Assembly: GCA_025965895.1 (NCBI GenBank)
Contig: JAOPWC010000192.1
Coordinates: 50,298-114,297, forward strand
Direction: 5' to 3'
Source: Mycobacterium sp.
GTDB lineage: Bacteria > Actinomycetota > Actinomycetes > Mycobacteriales > Mycobacteriaceae
Length of the DNA: 64,000 bases
This document shows, piece by piece, positions 41,884-50,767 of the stretch. The notes under the pieces are model-generated. The model saw only the letters and a program-made list of their open reading frames with translations, did no database searches and was not told the origin of the DNA. Position 1 is the first letter of the stretch. Every line of letters begins with the position of its first letter. Both the position numbers and the translations under genes were made by a program.

Positions 41884-43062
41884 TCAGCGGCCGCAGCGCG
41901 GATTCGGCCCCTTGACCGCGGCCATCCGCAACACCGAAGCGTCCACCCCCGACATCGTCAGCTCACCGGCCGCCAGCGCCTTCTCCAGCCGGTCCAGCAC
42001 CGCGGGCACCTCGTCGGTGGTCACCCACAGCGCGGTGTCGGCGCCTGCCTGCAGGCCGCGAAGCGCCGCCTCCGCGACGCCGAATCGATCGCTGATGGCC
42101 TGCATGCTGGACAGGTCATCGGTGAACACCGGCCCGTTGAATGCCGGGCCGCCGTAGTCGCCCGACCGCAAAAGCGCGTAGGCCGCAGGGCTAAGGCTTG
42201 CCGGGTCACTGCCCGTCAGCCCGGGCACCTGCAAATGCCCGACCATGACACCGACCGGCACTTGCGCGGCGAGCGTGCGGTACGGCACCAGGTCGTTGTT
42301 CTGCAGATCCGCGATCGGTGGGGTGACGACGCCGCCGGTGTGCGAATCGCCCGAGCCGTGGCCGTGCCCGGGGAAGTGCTTGAGCACCGGCAGCAGGCCC
42401 GCGTCGCGCAGCCCGCGGGCGTAAGCACCGGCGTAGTCGGTGACAGCAGTCGGGTCGGCGCCGAAGGAGCGGTCGCCGATCACGGTGTCGTCGGGCGCGC
42501 CGGTGACGTCGACGACCGGCGCGAAGTCGATGGTGATGCCGAGCTTCTTCATCGCCTGCCCACGCGCGAGGGCGATGTTGTAAACCTCGTCGGGCGTGTG
42601 GCTCTGCGCGAGCACTCGCGGCGACGGCTGGCTGCCGATCAGCCCGGCCAGCCGTGACACCCGGCCGCCCTCCTCGTCGACGCTGACCGCGAGCGGCAGC
42701 GGGCCCGCCGACGCGATGTCGGCCAGTGTTCCGTCCGAGAGCATCGACAGGTCGGTCCAGCTGCCGATGAAGATGCCGCCGACATGGTGGCTGTCGACGA
42801 CCGCCCGCGCGTCGGCGCCGCCGGTGACCCCGACCATGAGCAGCTGCGCCAGCTTGTCGCGGGTCGACATGCCCGCCAACAGCGCCGGCCCGTCGCCGCA
42901 TGCCGGCGCAGCAGGACTGGCGGCAGCCGGGGCGGCGGTCGTGGCGATGGTGGGTGCTGTCACTGACGTCGATGGTCGTGCCGCGTGTTCAGCGGACGGC
43001 GAGCAGGCCAGCAGGAGCCCGGACATCGCGGCCAGTGCTAACAGTGCGCGGGACGCGGCCAT
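41884..43062 (-). CDS. lpqI: Lipoprotein b-N-acetylglucosaminidase LpqI (GH3)
   Basis: A 392-residue exported GH3 glycosidase of the NagZ type that frees GlcNAc during peptidoglycan recycling. The signal ends in the lipobox LLLAC (Cys20). The NagZ catalytic loop KHFPGHGHGSGDSHTGG supplies the His/Asp acid-base dyad, and GPVFTDDLSSMQAI holds the nucleophile Asp. Upstream are GGIFIGSW and VSVDEEGGRVSRLAG. It matches Rv0237 in place. The ATG at 43062 begins the signal peptide. It is divergent from the small membrane gene at 43166; TetR starts 28 bases beyond its stop. Confidence 0.92.
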   Translation of the reverse strand: MAASRALLALAAMSGLLLACSPSAEHAARPSTSVTAPTIATTAAPAAASPAAPACGDGPALLAGMSTRDKLAQLLMVGVTGGADARAVVDSHHVGGIFIGSWTDLSMLSDGTLADIASAGPLPLAVSVDEEGGRVSRLAGLIGSQPSPRVLAQSHTPDEVYNIALARGQAMKKLGITIDFAPVVDVTGAPDDTVIGDRSFGADPTAVTDYAGAYARGLRDAGLLPVLKHFPGHGHGSGDSHTGGVVTPPIADLQNNDLVPYRTLAAQVPVGVMVGHLQVPGLTGSDPASLSPAAYALLRSGDYGGPAFNGPVFTDDLSSMQAISDRFGVAEAALRGLQAGADTALWVTTDEVPAVLDRLEKALAAGELTMSGVDASVLRMAAVKGPNPRCGR

Positions 43063-43165
43063 GGGCCCCCACCCTAATAGCAGCGGAAGCCGCCTTCTAT
43101 GCCGTGGCCGTCAAGCCACGCGTTCGGTGACGGGCACCCAAATCCTTGTCTGCTACGTTGGCCGC

Positions 43166-43339
43166 ATGGACCGGTTCATCGTTCCCGCCGCAGCCAGCAT
43201 CGTTGTCGGCCTGCTGCTGGGAGCGGCCGCCATTTTCGGTGTGACGCTGATGGTGCAGCAGGACAGCAAACCCCCGCTGCAGCCGGGCGATCCGGCGTCA
43301 TCGGTGCTCAACAGGGTCGAGTACGGCGACCGAACATAG
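43166..43339 (+). CDS. 57-residue single-span membrane protein upstream of aftD
   Basis: A tiny protein, the counterpart of Rv0236A by size and place. It begins MDRFIVPAAASIVVGLLLGA and has one hydrophobic span (about residues 5-28), then a short extracellular tail with LQPGDPASSVLNRVEYGDR. It is followed after one base by the aftD TTG start, so the two must be co-translated. That coupling suggests an accessory role for AftD; function is untested as far as I know. Confidence 0.88.
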   Translation: MDRFIVPAAASIVVGLLLGAAAIFGVTLMVQQDSKPPLQPGDPASSVLNRVEYGDRT

Positions 43340-43340
43340 T

Positions 43341-46300
43341 TTGAAATTGCCGCTGCCGCGGCGGGCATTGTCCGCGACGCTCTCGCGGCGCTGGCTGTGG
43401 GTGGTCGCCGCGGCGGCGCTGATCCTGACATTCGCCCAGTCGCCCGGACAGATTTCGCCCGACACCAAACTCGATCTCACTGCGAACCCACTGCGGTTTC
43501 TCGCGCGCGCATTCAACCTGTGGAACAGCGATCTGCCGTTCGGCCAGGCGCAGAACCAGGCCTACGGCTATCTGTTTCCGCACGGGGCGTTCTTCCTCGC
43601 CGGTGACCTGCTCGGCCTGCCGGGCTGGGTGACCCAGCGGCTGTGGTGGGCGCTGCTGCTCACCGTCGGCTTCTGGGGCCTGTTGCGGGTCGCCGAGGCG
43701 TTGAACGATGGGCTGGGCATCGGCAGCCCGGCGTCGCGCGTCATCGGCGCGGCCGCGTTCGCGCTGTCCCCGCGGGTGCTGACCACGCTCGGCGCGATCT
43801 CCTCGGAGACACTGCCGATGATGCTGGCGCCGTGGGTGCTGCTGCCGGTGATCCTTGCGCTGCGGGGTGAACATTCGGTGCGGGTGATGGGCGCCCGTTC
43901 GGCGCTGGCGATCGCGCTGATGGGTGCGGTCAACGCCGTCGCCACCCTGACCGGCTGCCTTGCCGCCGTCATCTGGTGGGCGTCACACCGGCCGAACCGG
44001 CTGTGGCTGCGCTTCACCGCGTGGTGGCTGCCGTGTGCCGTACTTGCGGTGCTGTGGTGGGTCGTCGCGCTGGTGCTGCTCGGCCGCGTCAGCCCGCCGT
44101 TCCTCGACTTCATCGAGTCCTCCGGCGTCACCACGCAGTGGATGTCGCTGACCGAGATGCTGCGCGGTACCGACGCCTGGACACCGTTCGTCGCGCCGAA
44201 CGCCACCGCAGGCGCCTCGTTCGTGACGGGGTCAGTCGCGGTGTTGGCGACGACGTTGGTCGCGGCAGCAGGCATGGCCGGCCTGGCGATGCGGTCCATG
44301 GCTGCCCGCGGCCAGCTCATCGTGATCCTGCTCATCGGCGTCGTCCTGCTCGCCGCCGGCTACTCGGGTGGGCTGGGATCGCCTGTCGCCCAACATGTTC
44401 AGGCATTCCTCGACGCAGCTGGCACCCCGCTGCGCAACATGCACAAGCTGGAGCCGCTGCTGCGGCTGCCGCTGGCGCTCGGGCTGGCGCATCTGCTGGG
44501 CCGAATCCCGATGCCCGGCAGCGCGCCGCGCCGCGAGTGGATGCACGCGTTCGCGCACCCGGAACACGATAAGCGTGTCGCGGTCGGGGTGGCGGTGCTT
44601 GTGGCGTTGGCCGCCGCCACGTCGCTGGCATGGACCGGCCGGCTCACCCCGCCGGGCGCCTTCGACGCGATCCCGCAGTACTGGCACGACACCGCCGACT
44701 GGCTCGACGAGCACAACAACACCGGCGGCCGCGTGCTGGTGGCACCCGGCGCGCCGTTCGCCACCCAGGTGTGGGGCACCAGCCACGACGAACCACTGCA
44801 AGTGTTGGGCACCGGCCCGTGGGGTGTGCGCGATTCGATTCCGCTGACCCCGTCGCAAACCATCCGCGCTCTCGACTCGGTGCAGCGGCTGTTCGCCGCG
44901 GGCCAGCCGTCCACCGGTCTGGCGGATACGCTTGCCCGGCAAGGAATTTCGTACGTAGTGGTGCGCAACGACCTCGACCCCGAGGCGTCGCGGTCGGCGC
45001 GACCCCTGCTGGTGCACCGGGCCATAGAAGGATCGGGCGGTCTCGTCAAAGTGGCACAGTTCGGCGAGCCCGTCGGCCCTGGCACCCTGGCTGGGTTCAT
45101 CACCGACAGTGGACTGCGGCCGCGTTATCCGGCGGTGGAGATCTACAGGGTGGACACGCCGACGATTCCGTCAACGCCATACCTGGTCGACACCGACGCG
45201 ATGGCGCGTGTCGACGGCGGACCCGAGGCGCTGCTGCGGCTCGACGAACGACGCCGGTTGCTGGGCCAGCCGCCGCTGGGGCCGATGCTGCTGACCGGGG
45301 ACGCGCGACGAGCGAACCTAACGTTGCCTCCGGGAAAAGGGGTCACCGTGACCGACACGCCGCTTGCCCGCGAAACGGATTACGGCCGCGTCGATGACCA
45401 CTTGTCGGCCATTCGGGCACCCGACGATCCGCGGCGCACGTTCAACCGGGTGCTCGACTATCCGGCCGCAGGCGCCGAAACGGTGTACGGGCAGTGGAAC
45501 GGTGGACGCATCTCGGTGTCGAGTTCGGCGTCGGATTCGACCGCGCTGCCCAACGTCGCACCGGCGAGCGGGCCTGCGGCGGCCATCGACGCCGATTCGT
45601 CGACGAGCTGGGTATCCAATGCCCTGCAGTCGGCGGTCGGCCAATGGCTGCAGGTCGACTTCGATCACCCTGTCACCAAGGCCAGCCTCACGATCACACC
45701 AAGCGCCACGGCTGTCGGCGCACAGGTGCGCCGCATCGAGGTGTCGACCGTCAACGGCACCAGCACGCTGCGGTTCGACCAGGCCGGCAAGCCGTTGACC
45801 CTGGCGTTGCCTTATGGCGAGACGCCGTGGGTGCGGATCACCGCCGTGGCCACCGACGACGGCTCGGGCGGCGTGCAGTTCGGCATCACCGACTTCACTG
45901 TCACACAGTACGACGCGAACGGCTTCGCTCATCCCGTCAACCTGCGCCACACCGTGCTTGTACCCGGGCCGCCGGCGAATTCTGCTGTCGCACAATGGGA
46001 TCTGGGGCCCGAGCTGCTGGGCCGGCCGGGCTGCGCCAAGAGCCCGAACGGCACCCGGTGTGCGGCGTCGATGGCGCTCTCACCGGAGGAGCCGGTAAAC
46101 CTGAGCCGGACGCTGACCGTGCCGTCGCCGACCGCGGTGACGCCGACGGTGTGGGTGCGCGCGCGCCAAGGCCCCAATCTGGCCGACCTGGTCAGCGCGC
46201 CCGGCGCGGCGCGGGCGCTCGGCGACGCCGACCCGATCGACGTGCTGGGTTCGGCGTACGCCGCCGCCGATGGCGATCCGGGCACCGCGTGGACCGCACC

Positions 46301-47615
46301 GCAAAGCGTCGTGCAACACAAGACGCCGCCAACACTCACGCTGAAACTGCCCGCAAGCAGCGAGGTCGCCGGACTGCGGATAACGCCGAGTTCCTCAGTC
46401 CTGCCTGCACATCCGACGTTGGTGGCCATCGACCTCGGCGACGGCCCCCAGGTTCGCCGGCTGTCCAGCGACGGCGAAATTCAGACATTGAGCCTGCGGC
46501 CGCGCGTCACCGACACCGTCAAACTCTCGCTGCTGAGTTGGAAGGACGTCATCGACCGCACCGCGTTGGGCTTCGATCAGCTCAAGCCGCCGGGGCTGGC
46601 CGAGGTCTCGGCGCTGGACGCAAGGGGAGCGCCGATCGCGGCCGCCGACGCCACGCGCAACCGTATTCGGGCCATCGATCTGCCGTGCGGGCGCGGCCCG
46701 ATCATCGGCGTGGCGGGCCAGTTCGTCCAGACCTCCATCGCCACCACCGTGGGCGCATTGCTCGAAGGGGGGCCCGTGCCCGCAAGGCCGTGCCAGTCCG
46801 AGCCGATCACACTGCCCGCCGGTCAGCAGGAATTGCTGATCAGCCCTGGCGCGGCGTTCGTGGTCGACGGCGTGCAGCTGGCCGGTCCGCTCGCGAGCCA
46901 ACTACACACGGCGGCAACCATTCCCGCCTCCACCGCCGACTGGAGCACCGACCACCGCAAGCTGAACATCCCGACCTCGGCGTCGTCACGGGTGCTAGTG
47001 GTGCCAGAAAGCATCAATCCCGGCTGGACGGCTCGCGCGGCCGACGGTTCCGTACTCGCCTCAGTCACCGTCAACGGCTGGCAGCAGGGCTGGGTACTTC
47101 CGCCGGGCACCGCGGGCCCCGTCGCGCTGAGCTTCACCTCGAACGCGCCGTATCGGGCGGGGCTGATCGGCGGCCTCGCGCTGCTGCCGGTCCTTGCGCT
47201 GCTGGCGTTCCTGCCGGTTCGACGGCCCCGTCCCCCTGACCAGCCCGCGCGGCCGTGGCAACCGGGACCGGTGACCACGAGCGTCGCGGTGGTGGCGGTC
47301 GCCGCGGTGATCTCAGGGATCGCGGGCGTGATCGTTGCCGGCGCAGCGCTTGGCGTGCGCTATTTGCTCCGCCGACGCGAAAAGCTCTGCGACGCAGTCA
47401 CGGTCGCCGTCGCTGCTGGTGGGCTGATCGTCGCAGGCGCGGTGCTGAGCCAGAACCCGTGGCGCTCGGTCGACGGCTACATCGGGCACTCCGCAGGCGT
47501 TCAACTGCTGGCGCTGGTCTCGGTGGCGATGCTGGCGGCGTCGAGCGTTCCAGCCGCGTCGACCGAGCCACCGACGACGAACCAGCCGGCGACAACAGCT
47601 CCGTTAAGCGGGTAG
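43341..47615 (+). CDS. aftD: Arabinofuranosyltransferase AftD
   Basis: A 1424-residue GT-C transferase that adds a(1-3)-arabinofuranose to lipoarabinomannan and arabinogalactan using decaprenyl-phosphoarabinose. An N-terminal block of about 10 spans (residues 12-440) carries the GT-C acidic motif in GQISPDTKLDLTANPLRFL and LFPHGAFF. A large extracytoplasmic part follows, with discoidin-like carbohydrate-binding modules (SSTSWVSNALQSAVGQWLQV near 760; DPGTAWTAPQSVVQ near 980), before the last spans (about 1280-1420). The length is normal for the family. The TTG at 43341 is the only start in this position. It ends overlapping the convergent lipoprotein gene by 12 bases. Confidence 0.94.
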   Translation: MKLPLPRRALSATLSRRWLWVVAAAALILTFAQSPGQISPDTKLDLTANPLRFLARAFNLWNSDLPFGQAQNQAYGYLFPHGAFFLAGDLLGLPGWVTQRLWWALLLTVGFWGLLRVAEALNDGLGIGSPASRVIGAAAFALSPRVLTTLGAISSETLPMMLAPWVLLPVILALRGEHSVRVMGARSALAIALMGAVNAVATLTGCLAAVIWWASHRPNRLWLRFTAWWLPCAVLAVLWWVVALVLLGRVSPPFLDFIESSGVTTQWMSLTEMLRGTDAWTPFVAPNATAGASFVTGSVAVLATTLVAAAGMAGLAMRSMAARGQLIVILLIGVVLLAAGYSGGLGSPVAQHVQAFLDAAGTPLRNMHKLEPLLRLPLALGLAHLLGRIPMPGSAPRREWMHAFAHPEHDKRVAVGVAVLVALAAATSLAWTGRLTPPGAFDAIPQYWHDTADWLDEHNNTGGRVLVAPGAPFATQVWGTSHDEPLQVLGTGPWGVRDSIPLTPSQTIRALDSVQRLFAAGQPSTGLADTLARQGISYVVVRNDLDPEASRSARPLLVHRAIEGSGGLVKVAQFGEPVGPGTLAGFITDSGLRPRYPAVEIYRVDTPTIPSTPYLVDTDAMARVDGGPEALLRLDERRRLLGQPPLGPMLLTGDARRANLTLPPGKGVTVTDTPLARETDYGRVDDHLSAIRAPDDPRRTFNRVLDYPAAGAETVYGQWNGGRISVSSSASDSTALPNVAPASGPAAAIDADSSTSWVSNALQSAVGQWLQVDFDHPVTKASLTITPSATAVGAQVRRIEVSTVNGTSTLRFDQAGKPLTLALPYGETPWVRITAVATDDGSGGVQFGITDFTVTQYDANGFAHPVNLRHTVLVPGPPANSAVAQWDLGPELLGRPGCAKSPNGTRCAASMALSPEEPVNLSRTLTVPSPTAVTPTVWVRARQGPNLADLVSAPGAARALGDADPIDVLGSAYAAADGDPGTAWTAPQSVVQHKTPPTLTLKLPASSEVAGLRITPSSSVLPAHPTLVAIDLGDGPQVRRLSSDGEIQTLSLRPRVTDTVKLSLLSWKDVIDRTALGFDQLKPPGLAEVSALDARGAPIAAADATRNRIRAIDLPCGRGPIIGVAGQFVQTSIATTVGALLEGGPVPARPCQSEPITLPAGQQELLISPGAAFVVDGVQLAGPLASQLHTAATIPASTADWSTDHRKLNIPTSASSRVLVVPESINPGWTARAADGSVLASVTVNGWQQGWVLPPGTAGPVALSFTSNAPYRAGLIGGLALLPVLALLAFLPVRRPRPPDQPARPWQPGPVTTSVAVVAVAAVISGIAGVIVAGAALGVRYLLRRREKLCDAVTVAVAAGGLIVAGAVLSQNPWRSVDGYIGHSAGVQLLALVSVAMLAASSVPAASTEPPTTNQPATTAPLSG

Positions 47616-48148
47616 CCCGTTCTTGATCGCGTCATCTTGCTTCTGGCCGATATCCGTGACAATTTCGGGCGGAACCGGATCATCTGGGGCGCTGTCGAAT
47701 TCGACCGTGGTGAACCCCTTACCCTCGGTGAACAGCAGGACGGTCACCGCCTTGGATTTGTCCGGCGATGGTCCTGACACGATCATTCCGTTACTCCCCA
47801 CCGATGCCGGTTGTGGTGCTCCCGTCACGTTGCTGCTGAGGGAGGACTTCGCCCCATCGAGAGCGGTCGCCGCAGCCGAGGCGTCGGGCAGGATCATGAT
47901 CGTGTCGCCGATGACCCGATTGCCTGCGGCGTTGGTGAACCCGCCGGAAACGCCAGGCTGGCCGCCCGGGTTGGTGTGGCAGGCATCGCCGGCCGTGGCC
48001 GAGGTGGCTGTGGCCTGCTTGCTCGAAGACGCCGACGACGATGACGATGCTGTCGACGAACTGTTGCTACTACAGCCGGCCATCGCGCCACCGAGCAATA
48101 AGGAGCTCGCCGCAGGCCGGTCACAACAAAGAGTGGTCGATTTGCCAT
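47604..48148 (-). pseudogene. Small secreted lipoprotein with frameshift in its signal sequence
   Basis: The main frame encodes an exported protein of about 165 residues: hydrophobic ASSLLLGGAMAGC (lipobox AMAGC) then a Ser-rich linker and a compact domain with DACHTNPGGQPGVSGGFTNA, GDTIMILPDASAAATALDGA and KSKAVTVLLFTEGKGFTTVE. No start codon is found in that frame near the signal. One frame over, an ATG at 48148 starts MANRPLFVVTGLRRA, the missing positively charged N-region. Total length is one base short of a multiple of three, so a one-base deletion near 48105 would explain it. It is either a fresh pseudogene or a sequence error. The family is unknown to me. Confidence 0.7.
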
Positions 48149-48318
48149 GAGAACCCCAACGAGTCGGAACGTTGAAACCGTATGGGGCCGGTGAGGTTGC
48201 TGTGCGGCGAAACGACAAACCTGGGAGTGGCTGTGTTTGGCAGCCCCACCGCGGCAGGCCGCATCGACCTGATCGAAGACCGCCCCAGGGATCGCGCCAG
48301 CGCCCTAGCATCGGCGGA

Positions 48319-49289
48319 GTGCCGCACCTGAATACCGCACGCGGAGCGCAATCGATACAACAGGTCTCGGCGTGACACTCATGCACGAGCACGTGTTCAT
48401 CCTGTCCCCGGAGGTCACCGACAACTACCCCGCAGTCTGGGGCGATGAGGCCAAGCGCGAAGCCGACGCGATCGCGCGGCTGAACGAACTGAAGTCCCGC
48501 GGTGTCGACAGCATCGTCGATCTCACCGTGATCGGGCCCGGCCGCTACATCGCGCGCATCGCGGCGGCCACCGACATCAACATCGAGGTGGCGACCGGTG
48601 TCTACACGTACAACGACGTGCCGATGTACTTCCACTTCACCGGTCCGGGGCGCGCACTCGGCGACGGCGAGCCGATGGTTGACATGTTCGTCAGCGACAT
48701 CGAGCACGGCATCGCCGACACCGGGGTCAAGGCCGCGATCCTCAAGTGCGCGACCGACGAGCCGGGTGTCACGCCAGGGGTGGAGCGGATGCTGCGCGCC
48801 GTCGCCAAGGCACACCGCCGCACCGGCGTGCCGATCTCGACACACACGCACGCCGCGACAAGGCGGGGACTCGAGCAGCAGCGGATCTTCACCGACGAGG
48901 GCGTCGACCTGACCAGGGTGGTGATCGGGCATTCCTGCGACACCACCGATCTGGATTATCTGGACGAGCTCATCGGCAACGGCTCCTACATCGGGATGGA
49001 CCGGTTCGGTGCCGATGTGTTCCTGCCGTTCGAGGATCGGGTGAACACCGTCGCGCGGATGTGCGAGCGTGGCCACGCGGACAAAATGGTGCTGTCGCAC
49101 GACGCGTCGTGCTTCATCGACTGGCTGCCGGAAGAGGTGGTGCCGGTGGTCCTGCCGAACTGGCACTACCTACACATCCACAACGACGTCATCCCTGCGC
49201 TGAAGGACCGCGGCGTCACCGACGAGCAGCTGACGACGATGCTCGTCGGCAACCCTCGCAAGATCTTCGAAAGTCAGGGCACCTACTGA
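48319..49289 (+). pseudogene. php: Phosphotriesterase-like lactonase Php, N-terminal frameshift
   Basis: A metal-dependent amidohydrolase of the phosphotriesterase-like lactonase family (Rv0230c), which hydrolyses acyl-homoserine and other lactones. From MTLMHEHVFILSPEV (48372) the frame is complete: HxH metal pair in MHEHVF, carboxylated Lys in AAILKCATDEPG, further His in STHTHAAT and IGHSCDTTD, and Asp in LSHDASCF. The first 17 residues read from GTG 48319 in another frame (PHLNTARGA), matching the family start. One base appears deleted near 48350. The Met at 48372 could still start a shortened protein that keeps both HxH residues, so loss of function is not certain. It overlaps the acyl-CoA ligase start by one base. 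Confidence 0.85.
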
Positions 49290-50767
49290 TGACCGCCCCC
49301 GTCCCGCCGATCGGCACGCAGTTTTCCCGACTGGCCGAGGTCGCGCCCGACGAACCGGCGGTCACCTGCGAGGTACGCACCCTGACCCGTGCCGAACTCG
49401 ACGCGTCGACCAACCGGCTGGCGCGCGCCTACGCCGAACTCGGTGTGCACCAAGGCGACTACGTGACAATCGTGCTGCCGAACTCGATCGAGTGGATCAA
49501 GGCCGCACTGGCCGCGTGGAAGCTCGGCGCGATTCCCCAGCCCCTTTCGGCCCGGCTGCCCGACGCCGAACTCGAGGGGCTGCTCGAGCTGAAGCCGCGG
49601 GCGCTGCTGGTGGGCCGCAATGATCCGCGCGGCGTGATTCCCAGCGTGCCAGGGGATTTCATACCCGATTCGAGCGTGTCGGATGCGCCGCTACCCGAAG
49701 CGGTGTCGCCGTCATGGAAGGCGCTGGGCTCAGGGGGCAGCACCGGGCGACCCAAGCTCATCGAGGCCGGTGGCGACTCTCGTTTCCCCGGGGCGCTCGC
49801 AGGGCTGGGGATGGGTGCCCAAGAGGGCGACACCCAGCTGATTGCTGTTCCGCTCAGCCACAACACGGGCATGACCACCGCGACAATCGGGTTGTTGATG
49901 CGCCAGCACCTGGTGCTGATGCCGCGGTTCGACGCCGCCGAGTTCCTGCGGCTGATCACCGAGCACGGCGTCGAATTCCTCGTGGCCGTGCCGACCATCA
50001 TGCAGCGGTTGCTGCCGGCCTACCGGGACAATCCCGACGCCTATGACTTGTCGTCGATCCGTCGGCTATGGCACGTCGGCGCGCCGTGTCCACCGGCGGT
50101 CAAGGAGGCCTGGATCGATCTGCTCGGACCCGATGCGGTTTGGGAGTTGTACGGCGGCACCGAACTCCAGGCCATGACGTTCGTCAGCGGCGCGCAATGG
50201 CTAGAGCACCGCGGTTCGGTCGGCGTCGTCGTTGCGGGCGAGATGAAGGTGCTCGACGACGACGGCAAACAGTGCCCGCCCGGCGTGGTCGGCGAGATCT
50301 ACATGCGGCCATCGCCAGGTAGCGCGCCGACATACCGCTACATCGGCGCGACCGCGAAGAGCCGCGACGGGTGGGACTCGCTTGGCGATCTCGGCTACTT
50401 CGACGACGACGGATTCCTCTACCTCAACGACCGGCGTGCCGACATGTTCACCGTCGGCGGCCGCAATGTCTACCCCGCCGAAATCGAATCGGCCCTGTCC
50501 GCACACCCAAACATCCTGTCCTGCTTGGTGGTTGGCGTACCCGACGACGACACAGGCGACCTTGGCCAGGTGCCATACGCCATCGTGCAAGCCGACGGGC
50601 TCGACGAAGCCGCCGTCATCGCGTTCCTGGCCGACCGTATCGCCGGTTACAAGGTGCCCCGCGTCGTCGAATTCACCGACACCCCGCTGCGCGACGACGC
50701 AGGCAAGGCACGCCGGTCAGCGGTGCGCGACGAGGTCATCGCGCGACGGGCTCGGGCACGTCCCTGA
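49289..50767 (+). CDS. AMP-dependent acyl-CoA synthetase
   Basis: A 492-residue ANL ligase. Signatures are the P-loop ALGSGGSTGRPKLIEAGGDS (a glycine-rich variant), VWELYGGTELQAMTFV, SLGDLGYFDDDGFLYLNDR and the hinge Arg. The C-terminal Lys region ends in TPLRDDAGKARRSAVRDEV. The unusual loop is seen in bile-acid or steroid-type CoA ligases, so a sterol side-chain or branched acid substrate is possible. The ATG shares its A with the php stop TGA (TGATG), showing translational coupling with php. It overlaps the convergent membrane acyltransferase by 32 bases. Confidence 0.88.
   Translation: MTAPVPPIGTQFSRLAEVAPDEPAVTCEVRTLTRAELDASTNRLARAYAELGVHQGDYVTIVLPNSIEWIKAALAAWKLGAIPQPLSARLPDAELEGLLELKPRALLVGRNDPRGVIPSVPGDFIPDSSVSDAPLPEAVSPSWKALGSGGSTGRPKLIEAGGDSRFPGALAGLGMGAQEGDTQLIAVPLSHNTGMTTATIGLLMRQHLVLMPRFDAAEFLRLITEHGVEFLVAVPTIMQRLLPAYRDNPDAYDLSSIRRLWHVGAPCPPAVKEAWIDLLGPDAVWELYGGTELQAMTFVSGAQWLEHRGSVGVVVAGEMKVLDDDGKQCPPGVVGEIYMRPSPGSAPTYRYIGATAKSRDGWDSLGDLGYFDDDGFLYLNDRRADMFTVGGRNVYPAEIESALSAHPNILSCLVVGVPDDDTGDLGQVPYAIVQADGLDEAAVIAFLADRIAGYKVPRVVEFTDTPLRDDAGKARRSAVRDEVIARRARARP

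Noticed and set aside
47604..49166. 520-codon minus-strand frame covering the lipoprotein and php
   Set aside because: Only its last part (47604-48110) is the lipoprotein; the rest is antisense to php.
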